DNA of 64,000 bases from Aldrovandia affinis (Eukaryota; Chordata; Actinopteri; Notacanthiformes; Halosauridae), in the NCBI GenBank assembly GCA_029706075.1, contig JAINUG010000130.1, forward strand, positions 1,220,383 to 1,284,382. Direction: 5' to 3'. The position numbers and the translations under genes are program-made. Position 1 is the first letter of the stretch, and each line of letters begins with the position of its first letter. The notes beneath the pieces were generated by a model that had not been told where the DNA came from, did not search any database, and saw nothing but the letters and a program-made list of their open reading frames with translations. This document shows, piece after piece, positions 22,320-35,164 of this stretch.

Positions 22320-24050
22320 GCTTCATGAGGAAAATGCAGCATTTCCTTAAAGTATACTGTGTATATATGTACTAATTCAATAGCCAATATTATACAATTC
22401 ATAAGATTGCAAAGGGTGAATTAAACCAAACAACTGACCTCTGGATCTTACTGATTAGGTTCTTGCCAGCTACGACTCTACCTCACACAATTACATTTCT
22501 AAAACTGGGTAAATGTTCAAAATAGGTATATATTCTCTGTACTCAAGTCAGAGGATACTTTTCTCTTGATCATCATAATAACAATAATTACTCCCTTCAA
22601 TGTAAATCTAATGGGACACATAGTCCAATCCTTTTGTTTATGGCTTCTCGGGCCTTGTCTGAGTAATTATGTAATTCACTCTGCTTTGAAATGACAGCAA
22701 TCATGCGCCATTGTTCCTGGAAAGTGGAACACAAAACTGAAAGGACATTAAAAGAGCAAGCGGCCTGATGAGAGCACTGACAGGTGGGCTTTGTAAGCTG
22801 TTATGAAGACGAGACTGAAGTCTTTTGCTTCAAATGGAAAGTGACTGTCTCAGTTTCACTGTCTCGGTATGAATAGTGTCGATGGCACTGAATGAAACAG
22901 ACAGGCTTGTTGTTCACTTGACAAACAATCCAGTGGAACCCTTTTAAGTAACTCAAAACACACCGAGGCAAATGAATGTGATATGATGTATACAAATGTA
23001 TCTCAGGATTTCAAAATTGCCAGTGTTGTGTCATGCACGTCAGTTACTTCAGGACATAAACACTATCAGCTTGCTTTGTCATAAGAATTAGAATTACCAA
23101 ATGACTTTGGTTTTCTTGAGATTCATTTATTTTACTTTCAATATAGTTATATATTTATTTGTAGTTATTTATATTTATATATATATAGTTAATATTTCAT
23201 TTAACAGAAAATATATGTTTTTAATGTTTAATATACACATACTGTATATTAAACTAGCAGTGCATTCATATTTAATGCCATAGTACCACCACCCCATAGA
23301 ATGGCCATATCTAGGTCTCTGCAACACTGAACCCAGGCTGATTTACTGTCCACACCTGTTGCTAAATGATTGGATACATCTCTCTGATTATTGATGTCTG
23401 CTGGTAAGAGCAGTCTAAGTTATTTGAAAATAGGCTGGGTAAGTTTACTATTTTGAAACTCTCTCTACCTTGTAGAACACACCAAATAATTTAAGTGGTA
23501 TCAAGGTAGAGATAGGCCAGCTGGAACCTAACATACAACAGGACAAGTGTGAGAGGGGACTGTTGCCATTAGGTAGCCAAGGGACATAAACTAGCTAGCT
23601 AATGAGACAAACAGCAGAGAAAATGTGAGACGGCGGGTCGAATTTAACTGAACCTTTAACCACAAGCCCTCTTGCTTTCCACCACCAGACAGTGAATACA
23701 GCCTATAGCTGGTAGGCCCTGCTGTTGCTAAGAGGTAGCAGAGGCGCATACTGCACCTACTGAGACCACTTTCAGAACGAACAAAGTTTGCCTTCTGCAA
23801 TTGTGGGGGAGCATGGCCTTAAGGAGTAAAGCATCTGCGATCTGCTTGCTAACCAGGTAAAAGGCTCTTATACAGCCATGTATATTTTCTATAATTTTAA
23901 ACATTTTTTTGCTCAGCCAGAAAACTAGTGGATTTGATGTTTGTCAACACGCTTTGTTGATAAACTAATATCGTACAAACAATTACAAATGACAAATAAC
24001 TCAATATGACTGAGAAGCAAATGAGAAGGATATAATAGTTGTGAGAAATA
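22320..24050. other. Gene-free AT-rich stretch
   Basis: I recognise no exon, RNA gene or mobile element here. The part at 23100-23280 is very AT-rich low-complexity sequence. Stop codons occur frequently in all frames. Confidence 0.5.
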
Positions 24051-24054
24051 ATTT

Positions 24055-24660
24055 TTGCACTACAGGGTGCATCTGGTCACCGGAAATGGCTTTGTATTCC
24101 TTGGCCGTAATTTTACCATGAATCATAATCAGGCTCAATGACTCCTGTGAGATGGTTGGCTATACTAGAACAGATCCGCCACCATGTGTAACAGTTTAAT
24201 AACAGGCAACGTGGGTGGACGGCTTCCTCAAAATAGAAACCTGTCCAGATGTAGGAAAAAAGAGTAAAAGATGACCCATCAGGCCACATTACTTTCTTCC
24301 ACTGCTCAGAAGGTGTGTGGATTCAGGGAGGTGTGGATTCAGTTCTGTGGTAATTTTTGAGGCCATTATTTTGTGCTTTTTAACAACTATCCTGTTAAAT
24401 GTTGTATATCCCTGTCGGTGAGCTTTGACTGGCGACCACTGTTCTTCTTTCCTGCTGCAGCTTGGTATATGCCGTCATGATTTTGATTCTGTTCCTCCTG
24501 ACACATTCAATATTTTTGTTGTTTCTGTGACTGATGCACGTGCAATTTGGGCACCAACTATCTGGCCTCTTTCAAAACCTGTTAGATATGTCATGTTGCT
24601 ATCAAATCTCACATATCAAAGTGTTGCTCTGAAAATGTATTTTATAGCAGAAACATATTG
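24055..24660 (-). pseudogene. Decayed Tc1-like transposase relic
   Basis: On the minus strand, around 24340-24440, the translation contains LTDRDIQHL and ITTELN, matching the N-terminal helix-turn-helix region of Tc1-like transposases (typically DRDRR...TAAQVTAELN). Further on, around 24235-24310, EQWKKVMWPDGSSF corresponds to the WKKVLWSDES block holding the first catalytic Asp, here followed by Gly instead of Glu. Frameshifts and stops break every frame, and no terminal inverted repeats are apparent. It is dead. Confidence 0.65.
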
Positions 24661-25285
24661 GTAATAAGTATTGAAATTAATATGAAACACAAGTGTAGAC
24701 TACTTTGCAATTGCAATTTAGTTACTTGAAAATACAAGTCCTTTTTCATTTGATGTTTCCAATTCGTCTACCCCTGTATATATGTGTGTATATGCTTATA
24801 TAATGAGGAATCTTAATCCCTCTCTTCAAAATGTTGGTCTGAGGAATTAGGTTATTGTCCTAATACATCTTAAAGCTTTTGCTATCCTTGTTTCTTTATT
24901 TTTTTTGTAAACAGATGGGCGCTACTTTATCCATTATGAGACACCATAAATTATCCATGAACATTATATTATTAAAAAATTGTAAGTACAAAACCACTGA
25001 TGGGGGAACATTCATCACATTTTGTTCTGCAGCTCATATGTCACTTAGAGATTAATTGAAGTATTTATGAAAGGGACAGAGGCTGTTCATCGCTGGAAAT
25101 ATTGTTTGAGGACATTCCCTTAATTTAATTAATTAATTCAGGCAACAGTCAGCTCATTAAGGGAGTATATCACATCCTCTTTGTCCTGTGACACAATGAA
25201 AGGAACCCCTTGTTATGTTTGTGCTTTGATTACCAGCTGTCAGGCTCTATAGCCTATCTTCCTCTGTCTGTGATGTTATTATGCT

Positions 25286-25790
25286 TGTAGCGAGGTGACC
25301 ACCATGCCAGGTGGTGAGTGGATGAAATACCACCCAAAAGCAGAGTTCCAATAGGCTAATGGCTAGTTTCTTCTATTAATCCTTTTACAAAAAATAAAAC
25401 AAAACACAAAAAAATGAAGTTAAATAAAAAACTATTGGTTAGAGGGTAAACATCAACAAAAACCAGAACCTCTTTCTCCAAAAAAAAACAACCTCTCTCC
25501 TCAGGCATGGCAGGCTGTGCTTTTATAAAAGCCTAACGAAGGCAATGGCTAACAGCTGAGTTGATTGCTCATTAGCCTCAGGTGAGCCTGCTTGTAAGTG
25601 AGGCTGCTGCTGTCCAAGGTCCTGTAGTCCTCTCCAGGCTGTGGGAGGGAATGGGAGCACCTGACAGCAGCCAAAAGGGAGGTGCAGCCTCCTCTACTCC
25701 TCCCTCCACCCTCCCAACATCACAATGCTGCTCACTTACTGGGAAACAAATAAGCTCACCTTTTTAAAACCCAAGCACCAACACAGTGCA
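25286..25790 (+). repeat. LTR-like repeat block with a TATA motif (unclassified)
   Basis: The block begins TGTAGCGAGGTGACCACC, and contains an A-rich internal part, a TATA-like CTTTTATAAAAGCC at about 25520-25533 and the segment GCTGAGTTGATTGCTCATTAG. The TG start plus internal TATA resembles the U3-R layout of a retrotransposon LTR, but I found no second copy, primer site or CA end. It may be a solo LTR or another repeat. Confidence 0.3.
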
Positions 25791-26254
25791 CTGCAGAGAA
25801 GCAAGCCAACGCAATGGTACCAAAAAAATAACACGAGCACACAACACAAACCCGCAAGCAAGTGATAGGGGGGAGTGTAAATTTGTGAGCTGCAAGGTTA
25901 TGCAGGGCTATGTGTTTATGGTTTTATCATTACTCATCATTTTTGTTATTGGAAACAATATCTCAAGTGAGCCATAGTACTTTGGCGTATAATAAGTGAT
26001 TGAGGGGGAGCCTTGCCTGTTTCCCTGGCTGTCCAGTCATGCGGTGCCCCTGGTCACACATCAGTCTCCAGTTTGGCAGCTGTTACGGGGGATGATGCCG
26101 CCAGCATTCCCCACATTGAGTGCCGCCGACAGCCCATATTTATTTCTGCTTTCATCTCATTACAGTTTCATTGCAAAGCGTGGTGGGAGTCACCTGCAGC
26201 ACACCAAATCATGTCATACATTCAGCAATGGCCAGCTGTGGGGCGGGCATGTTA

Positions 26255-26400
26255 AGGATCTGGACCAGTAGCTGGAAGGCTACTGGGTAAAATCCCAAGG
26301 GGCACTCTTGCTCTACCCTTGTGCAAGGTGCAGTAAATATCCAGCTGTATAAAACATGTACACCAAAGGAAGCAGTGCAAGACGCCCTGGATAGGGATCA
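26255..26400 (+). mobile_element. Degenerate tRNA-derived SINE with L2-type tail
   Basis: The stretch reads AGTAGCTGGAAGGCTACTGG then AAAATCCCAAGGGGCAC (a decayed B box region), continues ATATCCAGCTGTATAAAA and ends GACGCCCTGGATAGG, a worn form of GTCGCTCTGGATAAGAGCG. The same order of modules occurs in the copy at 39365-39561. Confidence 0.6.
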
Positions 26401-26439
26401 GTAAGCGTGTTCGAGACTGAGTCTTAACGTAAGCTCCAA

Positions 26440-26490
26440 ATGATTACTTTAATAATAATAACTTTATTTATATAAAGCACAATGGATATA
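26440..26490 (-). mobile_element. Short LINE 3' tail-like fragment
   Basis: AATAATAATAACTTTATTTATATAAAGC is, on the minus strand, the kind of TATAAATAAAG-plus-trinucleotide tail left by Rex1/L2-type LINEs in fish. Only about 50 bp is present, directly abutting the SINE that follows. Confidence 0.35.
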
Positions 26491-26544
26491 TGTGTGCAGA
26501 AAAAAAAATCTTTCTCAAAAAACAAAAAGAATAATGGGGCGACA

Positions 26545-26885
26545 GATAGCGGTCTAACGCACCACATTTTGTCTGGTCCGATACGGTGTGTGCGCTGCCT
26601 GTCCGGGATGCAGTTCAAAACCTGCGTCTATACCAGACTGGTCCTTAGCCCAGATCGGGGGCGGCATTTGGCTGTCCGCCCCATGGGGAGGGTGGAGGGT
26701 GAGCCGTCAAGCACAGAAAAGGAAACTCCAGAACGTGGGTTGGAGAATTCCGTCTCGAAGTACAGTTCACTGCCCACGGAGAATTGCCTCATAGAGACAA
26801 GCGGCGGACCCGTGTGGGGAAGAGTTAAATCGAAATAAATAGAGGGTGTAATTGGCCACTAAATTGGGAGAAAACCGGGAAAAAA
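26545..26885 (+). mobile_element. SINE-like repeat, family A (GTGTAATTGGCCACT tail)
   Basis: The head includes CGCTGCCTGTCCGGGATGC and GTTCAAAACCTGCG, resembling a tRNA B box. The body is GC-rich. The 3' end reads AATTGGCCACTAAATTGGG then AGAAAACCGGGAAAAAAT, close to the end of the copy at 36240-36400 (AATTGGCCAATGAATTGGG then AAGAAAAGTGGG). The 118-codon open frame across it is incidental. Confidence 0.55.
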
Positions 26886-28499
26886 TTTGAAACAAATAAA
26901 AACTAAAACTAAAAGAATAAATCTATGGGGAAAAGGAGTAAATAGAATTGTTCCTATGGTCTGTTGCAGCAAACTAATAAAAAAAGTCCCATCACCACCC
27001 CGAAATATGGCGTGAAGCAGCTGCCGCTAACAGAGTTTGTGAAAGGAATGAAGACGAAACATGGTGCCATTTGAAACAGGCAAAAATGTTAAATGAGAAA
27101 AATGACAACTTCCTGAGATCTGAACAGCTTTCCGATACCCGAGCGACGCTAGTGGCAATGAAAAGGGCACGGAGGGAAGATGAGGTGTTAAGGTGTGATT
27201 GTGCGTTGGGACACATTCGTCATCGCACACCTGCACACTGACAGGGTCTTTCTGTGGCACTTTTCCCTGTCTGTCACCTGTCTGTTTTTCCTTCCAATTG
27301 ATGCCAGCCTCCATTTCTCCAAGGGCTGTACATTAAGGGATCAAGTCACAGACTATTTGGTTATGCGTAATTTACCCAGGGATAGATTAATGTTCCCAGA
27401 TCGTGTCCGTGTGAGAAACAGCTGACCAGCCAGCGAGGCCTCATGCTACAATAGTGCAATAATAACGATGCCATGTTGTCTTGCTTTCAGGTAGCATGGT
27501 TCACCTCTTGCTTTATTCTTCTTCTTTTTTTTACAAAACATTTATTAGGCACAAAACATTTATTAGGCAAATGAGAAAATGAGAAAATGAGAAGCCAGAG
27601 CTTGAAGACCCTCCCATATCATTCAAGTCTAGTGTTTCGGAACATCCGGTTTCCCAGTGAACTATGGTAGCAATGGATCAGACGAAACCAGCGTGCTGGT
27701 ATAGTTCAACTGAGATCGGGTATGTCACTGACAGTACGTTGAACTTGCTTACTCATTTGAGACGGCATCACCCGAATGTGAATATCACTGGTACGAGGAA
27801 AAAACAGAGTGTAGTGCAAACATAGCTCCCCGTGGCATTTAAACAGCTTCTCGCTGATAATTCAGACCAGGCCAAAACAATAACAAACGCCGTAGGTGTT
27901 TTTATAGCAGCGATCTGTGACCATACTCCGTTGTCGAGAACACAGGTTTTAAACATATGTTGAAAGTGATTGAGCCCCACTACGAAGTTCCCTTTTGTCT
28001 GCCTCTCAGTACTTTATGGCCAATTAGCCACTGTTTACAAAGTTCATAATAAATGAAAAGCCACATAATTCTGTAGATGATCCATATGTTTTAAAATATA
28101 CAGTACATGACAAGAATAATGATAATAATAATAATTTAATTGTTGTGTATGACTAGTGCAGTAGCTCATTTTGGAAGAATATCATAGGTTTCTCATTACC
28201 AGATATTTGAACATGAACATATGTACACTGATGCTTGAAAGTTTGTGAACCCTGCAGGGGGTGGGCATTATTTTAATATATTATAGAAGAGTAACACTAT
28301 ACAATCTTTATCTAAACCTCAATTCTTAACGAAGATATCCTAAATAAAGGATACACACAAAGAAATATTATATTTTCATATTTTTCATTTCAAACTGGTT
28401 TATTTAACAAAAAACTCAGATATCCTTGTGTGCAAAAATATGTGAACCCTTTCAATCAATAACTTGTGGCACTTCCTTTAGCAGCAATGACTTATGTGA

Positions 28500-29135
28500 T
28501 GAACGTTCTGTTCAAGAATTCTCTGATATCCCTTAGAATTCATGGTTCCCTGAATGATGTCGAGTCACGCAGGCCCAGAGGAAGAAAAGCGACACTCAGA
28601 TCATGACACTCCCGCCACCATGCTTGACAGTAGGGATAAAGTTATTTTGATGATGGGCAGTGTTGGGTTTCCGCCAGACATGGCATTTTTGATTGTGATC
28701 AAAAAAGTTGATTTTGGACTCATCCAAACTTGGACTCAGGCAAACTTAAGATGGGCAGCTTTGTTCTTTTTAGACAGCAGAGGCTTCTTCCTGGCTACCC
28801 TTGCATGGCAGTTCTATTCAGTGTTGTTCTTATTGTTGATGGATGCTCAATGACATCAGGTGTAGCGAGAGAGGTTTGTAGATCCCTGGATGTTATTCTT
28901 GGGTTGCTTTTTACTTTATTTATCATTTTTCTTGTGGCTCTTGGTGATATTTTAGAAGGAAGCCCACTTCTAGGCAGAGTTGCTGTCCTGTTAAACGCTC
29001 TCCATTTGTATATTACTTGTCTCACAGTGGACTGATGGAGCCCAAGTCTTTTTGATATGATTTTATATCCTTCTCCAGACTGATATGCACTCACTACTCT
29101 TTTCCTGAGGTCCTCTGAGGTCTCCTTAGATCCCA
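28500..29135 (-). pseudogene. Tc1-like transposase pseudogene
   Basis: The intact N-terminal part (about 28795-29135) encodes ...KETSEDLRKRVVSAYQSGEG, then GLHQSTVRQVIYKW (helix-turn-helix for binding the terminal repeats) and the RATRKMINKVKSNPRITSRDL paired-like second domain. A stop follows near 28795. Beyond a small deletion after the HLKFA block, the catalytic part resumes with DESK and continues to HGGGSVM, then shows frameshifts and stops. It cannot produce an active DDE transposase. Confidence 0.85.
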
Positions 29136-29184
29136 GCATGGTATGTTTCGCATTCACCTGTATGGGTAACACTGACCAGGTTTC

Positions 29185-29495
29185 TTACCTGTATTTATAT
29201 GAACTTTATTAAAGGGATAAACCCCTTGAGATGTCGCATCTCGTTTTCGAGGGGGTCCCTAGGAACATAGGTACATCAACTAAACAAGTTGGTACATCAA
29301 CTAAAACAAGAGAAAAATACAACAGATCAACAGAAATACAAAACACAAACACAAACACAAAAAACAACAGTCATACAATCCCCCAAAAATCAAAAACAAG
29401 AACAAGTCTTGAGGTGAGCAAATAATAATGTCCTAAAAATATGCAGTGAAGAACTGGAGCGAAGCGAGTTGGGCAAGTGGTTCCAGTTCGATGGG
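29185..29495 (-). mobile_element. LINE 3'-terminal fragment inserted in the Tc1 element
   Basis: On the minus strand it ends GGACCCCCTCGAAAACGAGA then TCTCAAGGGGTTTATCCC and TTAATAAAG. GGGACCCCCT...AAACGAGAT...CTCAAGGGG is the characteristic 3' end of a fish non-LTR retrotransposon group. The upstream part is T/G-rich untranslated sequence. It interrupts the 5' untranslated part of the Tc1 element. I could not identify the target duplication with certainty. Confidence 0.6.
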
Positions 29496-29828
29496 GCTTT
29501 ACATTTAATGAGAGTGCCACCCAAACTCATTCCTAAAGACCTGACCTTTGATTGGTTAACTTGGTACCCAATTATATACCCACCTGATTCTACTTACCTA
29601 CTTGATTTGACTAAGGCAACAGGAGGTACACTTATTTTTGCACCTTCACTAATTATTTTTTCCATATTTTTACACTACTATATGCACAATTTCTTCTAAA
29701 AACATATGAAATTGGTAAATATAGACCCTTTATTTCAGTTAAGGAAAGACTGGTTCTGATGCAATAAGGATTTTGTGGTAAAAACTAGATTTCTATGATT
29801 GCACAAGGGGTTCACAAACTTTCAAACT

Positions 29829-30200
29829 TTTCTCTCAATTTTGAATGCCCAATCATATTTTCAAGTCACGCTCCTGCAACCCCCGCTGAATCAAGTTCAG
29901 ACCAGCATGCATTCTCCTCTGAAACATGTGATGTTAAGCTAGCACAGACCTGAGTCAGAGGGACACACTTCATGCTCAACTTTATACAGACAGGCCATGG
30001 GCACCCCATTGGCCAACAGGGTTTGCTGGTCTGCGACTAGACACAGACAACCCGGTCAACTAAATCCCTCCCTTTCTGGGATTACGGATCGCCCCATGGT
30101 GGCACAGTCGGCACTAGCATGGTCCGGATTTGACACCAGATCGTGGGGCCCATCCACACACTAGAACAGCGCCTCCACAGGGTGAGCCACCCAGCAGCTC
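29829..30200 (-). mobile_element. tRNA-derived SINE, family B (minus strand)
   Basis: Read on the minus strand it starts with a tRNA-like head (GGTGGCTCACCCTGTGG as A box, GGTGTCAAATCC as B box) and ends GATTGGGCATTCAAAATTGAG. It is a decayed copy of a GC-rich SINE common in several fish groups. A fragment of the same family lies at 46982-47045. It abuts the right end of the Tc1 element at 29827. Confidence 0.6.
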
Positions 30201-30204
30201 ATGC

Positions 30205-31440
30205 CGTCAACTTTCTAGTTAATATGGAAGTAGGAAGTAGTTTTACAGAAATGGATTAATGCATTTTTAGCCACACGGTAAAAAGCATTGTGCATTGTTA
30301 TAAAAGAGGCTATGGGAGTGACCTGATACCAGCCAGGTTCAGGATGTTACCTGAATAGCTGTCATTGTTTTAAAAACATGTGTGCCTCACTACCTGCCGC
30401 ACGGACGGTTTCTCAGCTATAGTGTCTTCTCCATTGCCGCCCACGTCCATTGTTTTGTCCTCCCCCCTTTAATTTGAATTATCCATCAGTTCGTTTTTTT
30501 CTTATCTTTCTCTTCTGAAATAACAAGCATCCATTGCCACGAATTCCCACCGGTGGTACAAAGAGGGAAAATACCATGTGTATTCATACATTTATACTGT
30601 GCAGTGGGCTGTGGACAGCGGGGGTGGAATAGCAAGGTGAAATATACCTTTTCACTATTGGAGGAGATTTTGGAAGTCCTGCAGCGATCGAGGATAGTGG
30701 TAAGAAGGAGGAGCACTGTATTATATTATTGGTTGCTTCCCACACACTTGTTTAATTAATCAACCCACATACGCACTTCTTAGTTAGACCTTTCACGACG
30801 AGAAGAGAACCATTTATCTTGGTAATTGTGAATCTCTTTTCTTATTAGATACGTGCTTTCCTCAATTTCGCATCACATGCATCATATTCAAATGTTGATG
30901 CTGTTGAGTTCCAGCTTATTTTCCAATTTATTCAACATCATATCATTGTGTTGCTTTGGTTCTACTCAGTAGAAGAAGCAAAGTTAAGCAATACTAAATC
31001 ACAAATGCTGATATTGTGAAAAGATGAGGTACTTACTAGACCACTAGACCTCTTTCATTTCGGTACAGTCATTCCTTTGAGTCAATTCTCTGTGTGTCTG
31101 TACATGAGTTTCTTCTCCTCTCTCTTGATCAAACAGCCTAATGTGTTTGCAAAGCCCAACACTGTGGTTGCAGTATTTGCCGTACTCTTACATATAGGTT
31201 AGTCGGTTAAATGGACGTAGAACAGCTATTTTACAGCTTTTGTTTTTCCTCGACACCAAACCCCCAGCAGGTGTCTGTGTAATAGGGTGAAAACATTCAG
31301 GTTGAACCCTCTTATTGTCTCATAAATGAATTTAGGAACCATTTCATCATAATTTTAATTGGAAATAGGCTACTGGAACACTTTTCAAGAGGATACTGGC
31401 CTCCCCAAGTAACTATAGAGCATAATTGTGAGACCTTCAC
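30205..31440. other. Gene-free stretch
   Basis: No recognised gene or repeat. One spot, 30610-30710, has a plus-strand open frame (...SKVKYTFSLLEEILEVLQRS) ending at a GTAAGA donor-like site at 30700, with a possible acceptor just upstream. It has weak exon character but I recognise no family. Confidence 0.4.
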
Positions 31441-31468
31441 ATGATTAGTACCATTCTGCCTACCCCCT

Positions 31469-31471
<3 letters not shown>

Positions 31472-31500
<29 letters not shown>
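31472..31500. repeat. (CA)n microsatellite
   Basis: 29 bp of uninterrupted CA repeats. Confidence 0.95.
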
Positions 31501-31503
<3 letters not shown>

Positions 31504-31650
31504 CCTCAAATAAGTGTAACCAGGGCAATTTCATTGGGAAAATCTTTCTTTACGATTGACAGATATATTGTTTGTGCACAGATACTGTTTATAATTTATG
31601 TTCTGTTCACAGAGGCACTAAACTACTGTAATGCCCACAACATCCCTTAG

Positions 31651-31800
31651 ATCAGGGGTGGGGATTGTTCCTTGAGGGCCAGTATGTATGCAGGTTCTTG
31701 CTTCCACCAATTACCCTGGAAATTTGAATTATGTTTTATGAATTCATTTTAAGTTATTAAATTACACTAATACATAGTTATCTAGCTAACTCATGCAGCA
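31651..31800 (+). repeat. Fish interspersed repeat (CAGGGGTGGGGATTG start)
   Basis: GATCAGGGGTGGGGATTGTT is followed by GAGGGCCAGTATGTATGCAG and GTTCTTGCTTCCACCAATTACC. This is a worn copy of the common fish repeat beginning CAGGGGTGGGCAATTCCGGTC and GAGGGCCGGTGTG. The right boundary fades into AT-rich sequence. Confidence 0.5.
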
Positions 31801-31934
31801 ATTCCTCATCCATGAAAATAAAACCCTCTAGATATTTCCAGGTTCCATCAAGTTTTATTGTAGTCACTATAGCTACCTGTCAAGCATCATTTACTTCAGT
31901 TGATATCATTCCTCATTTATCTTTCTGTGTGTGT

Positions 31935-32515
<581 letters not shown>

Positions 32516-32520
32516 GTGTG

Positions 32521-32605
32521 TACTGTAGGTAAGTAATGTAAATGCACTGTATGCTATATAAGTAAGTGTGTCTGTCCACTGAGTACTCTAAGTATCGTGT
32601 GTGCG

Positions 32606-32646
<41 letters not shown>

Positions 32647-32700
32647 AGTACACTGTACATAAATACTAAATGTATGTACAGTATAGGTAAGCATTGCCCA
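32521..32700. repeat. Degenerate minisatellite, right part, with (GT)n core
   Basis: The TACTGTAGGTAAGTAATG and GTACAGTATAGGTAAGC units resemble those at 31935-32086. A pure GT tract occupies about 32609-32644. Confidence 0.6.
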
Positions 32701-32704
32701 TTAT

Positions 32705-34690
32705 TCTGTATCTTGGATATAATCCTGTAACTGGTAATGGGGATAACCATCCCTCCTGTCTTATGGGATTTAGCATCCAATTGACTGTTCATCGGCACTG
32801 ACAATCAGAAATCAACTGAAACACTACTCTGCTCAGATGTGTATCTGTTTCTGCTATTTTAATAAGATGTACTGTGGACAAGAATCAGTGCACAGAGTAG
32901 GCTACAGCAGCAGCAGTCTGTAGATTTCAGAATCCCAAATGAAGCAACTAGAAAACAGGGCACCCCTGGGGGATGTGAGAGTTTAAAAGGGCATTTAAAA
33001 TTCCATTTAAGCCCAGAAGCCTTTCTGACACACTTAGTTTCAGGAGGATTGCAGCTGCAGTTTACGAAGGGTAACAACGAGTGTGCACCATATATACATG
33101 CATCATGCCGTTTTTACCTCACTGTGGGCAATACGAAAGGGTTTTCCTTTCATTTTGATTTCTCCTCAGAAGTGTGGCGGTTGTCCTCTGGCCTACATTA
33201 ATCTCCCTCCAGGGCATTATGGGAGTGGGGAATAAATTATTGGCTCTGTAATTCTGATTGGCCCCTAATGAGCATGGCATGCAGGGCATTTAAACAGTGA
33301 CATTTGGGATGACAAACGCGCAGCAAAACAGAGACATAAATTTGCTAGCTGGAGTACTGCGGTACATATATGGCCCCAGAGCAGCTAAAGCATCGCCATG
33401 TCTTTTCTGTATAGGAGGTTCTTCACAACTGAATGCCTGCATGTGTTTGTGATGTATAGCCCTCACCGCTCAAATGTACTACTGCGTATTTCACCATGAT
33501 CCATATCGATGGAGGCCAATTAATTTGTTTGCATGATGGTGGTAATCAAAACCACACTGCATATTTATGTTGTTATTCTATTAAGTTGTGAATTGGTGGT
33601 TTATGGGAGTGGTTTATGGTAATCAAAATAGTTATTATCCCAACATGTGCTTCAGTAAAAATCAAAAGAGGAAAGGAAATTTGAACAATGCATGCATATG
33701 TAAGGCTTGGGGTAAGTAAACAAATTATATCCTTATCCTTATTGACTCATCTTCTTTTGTCTGTATCTCTGTATTGCCATTATTATAATTATGAATTATA
33801 ATTATAATTTATTATTGTATTGTATTATTGTATTATAATTATGTATTGTGTACTTACTGTATCTCTGGATTTTCATATTTGTTTTGGGTTCAAAATGCCT
33901 CATGGTCTTCTTGTTTGGGTGTTATTCTTTTGGGGAAGTCCGAACAGTTTGTTCCTTTATTGTTATTCTTAAAACCACCCTTCATGGGGGTAATTTGAAT
34001 TTGTTTTATGAAACAATAATGATGTAATTGTGATGTTTTTCTTTTCATTAGGTTAAGATTGAGATGAGCAGTAGTTAATTTTAGGGTATAACACTGTGTG
34101 ATCATGTGCATTTACACTCCAAGTTCTCTTGTTGTTGCCTACTTAGCATTAAGCGTTGTCCATTTGCAATTTAATCAATTTTTATACATTGCTTTGTTGA
34201 ATGCTTCATTTTCTGAGTTTATCTGGGTTTTTCTTTCAATTATTATGTTAAATTCATAGTATCTTACAGGACAGCAAGAGTTTATGGCTATTTAGCTAAC
34301 TAGCTAGCCAGTCAGCAAGTAGAGCTGCCAAGAATATTTATTGGTGTTTTTCTGGCCTCTTATGAGCAAATCTTAAGAGTATGGAAGTATTTTCCTTGCT
34401 ACTGGTAGCTGGATAGCTAGGCAGTGCAAGACTTGCAGAATGATTGCATTTCTGGATGGAAAAGTCCAGGATGAGTTCACGACCATTGTTGGCTCATTGA
34501 GGATCTTGAGAACAATATTCTTAATCTTGAGGACTAAATTGTGAACCTCCATTGCAGTGCAGGATTAGATATCCAGTAATTAGTTAGCACACCCTTTAGA
34601 GAAGTAGGCGTTGGCACCAAGGTAATCCATGAAGATTTAAACATAATCCAGAAGTGGGCAGAAACCTGGCAAATAATATGTCGCTAAATG
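32705..34690. other. Gene-free stretch
   Basis: No gene or known repeat recognised. 33775-33850 is AT-only low-complexity sequence of ATTAT/TAATT units. 33170-33300 has balanced composition and could be a conserved noncoding element, but that needs a comparison with other species. Confidence 0.45.
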
Positions 34691-34699
34691 TTAAGTACT

Positions 34700-35160
34700 G
34701 CATGTGGGAAATACAAATTTAAGAAAGGATTACTTAATGGGCAGTGTCAGACCACATTTAGAGTATTGTGTGTCTTTCGGGCACCACACTATAAGAAAGG
34801 TAGAGAAGCTCTTGAAAAAGTACCAAGCAGGGCATGTAAATTGGTTCCAGTTACAAATCGGTACCAAGTATCAACAACGTGAGCTACAAAAGGTTGAGTA
34901 GTTCACATTTTTCAGGTTGAGGTCTGTCAGCAGAACAACTGGTCATAGGTAGTTCATTAGGTAGGGAATTAGTTAAAGGTCGACTCTGCACTGATATCAG
35001 TACTACTTTTTTTACACAGAGTTGTCAATGCGTGGAACAGCTTGCTAGGTCATGTAGTAGAGGCCTTTGGCATTTTCCAGGATTAATGCAGGGCTGGATC
35101 TGATCTATGCGTAAATGCCAAGCCTAGATGGGCTGAATGACACTAGTTCTCATCATTATC
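34700..35160 (+). pseudogene. CR1-like LINE 3' end (reverse-transcriptase C-terminus)
   Basis: The frame at 34704-34901 encodes GSVRPHLEYCVSF, then RKVEKLLKKYQAG and KYQQRELQKVE. This corresponds to the LVRPHLEYCVQFW...RKDIEKLERVQRRATK stretch at the C-terminal end of CR1-clade reverse transcriptases. After a stop comes the 3' region with CAGAGTTGTCAATGCGTGG and TAGATGGGCTGAATGACAC. The element is 5'-truncated, which is usual for LINEs, and no longer functional. Confidence 0.75.
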
Positions 35161-35164
35161 TCAA

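Larger units (their letters stand above)
28233..29827 (-). mobile_element. Tc1-like DNA transposon, inactive, interrupted by a LINE tail
   Basis: The ends are inverted: TTGAAAGTTTGTGAACCCT at 28235 on the left and AGGGGTTCACAAACTTTCAA at 29806 on the right. The transposase reads leftward from about 29135. The 3' side carries the usual noncoding segment with AAAATATGTGAACCCTTT near 28436. The 1.6-kb span is consistent with a Tc1 element plus a roughly 0.3-kb insertion (29185-29495). The right end abuts a SINE on the same strand. Confidence 0.8.

Noticed and set aside
28730-29035. Plus-strand open frame with hydrophobic segments, resembling a membrane protein
   Set aside because: It is the antisense of the Tc1-like transposase pseudogene.
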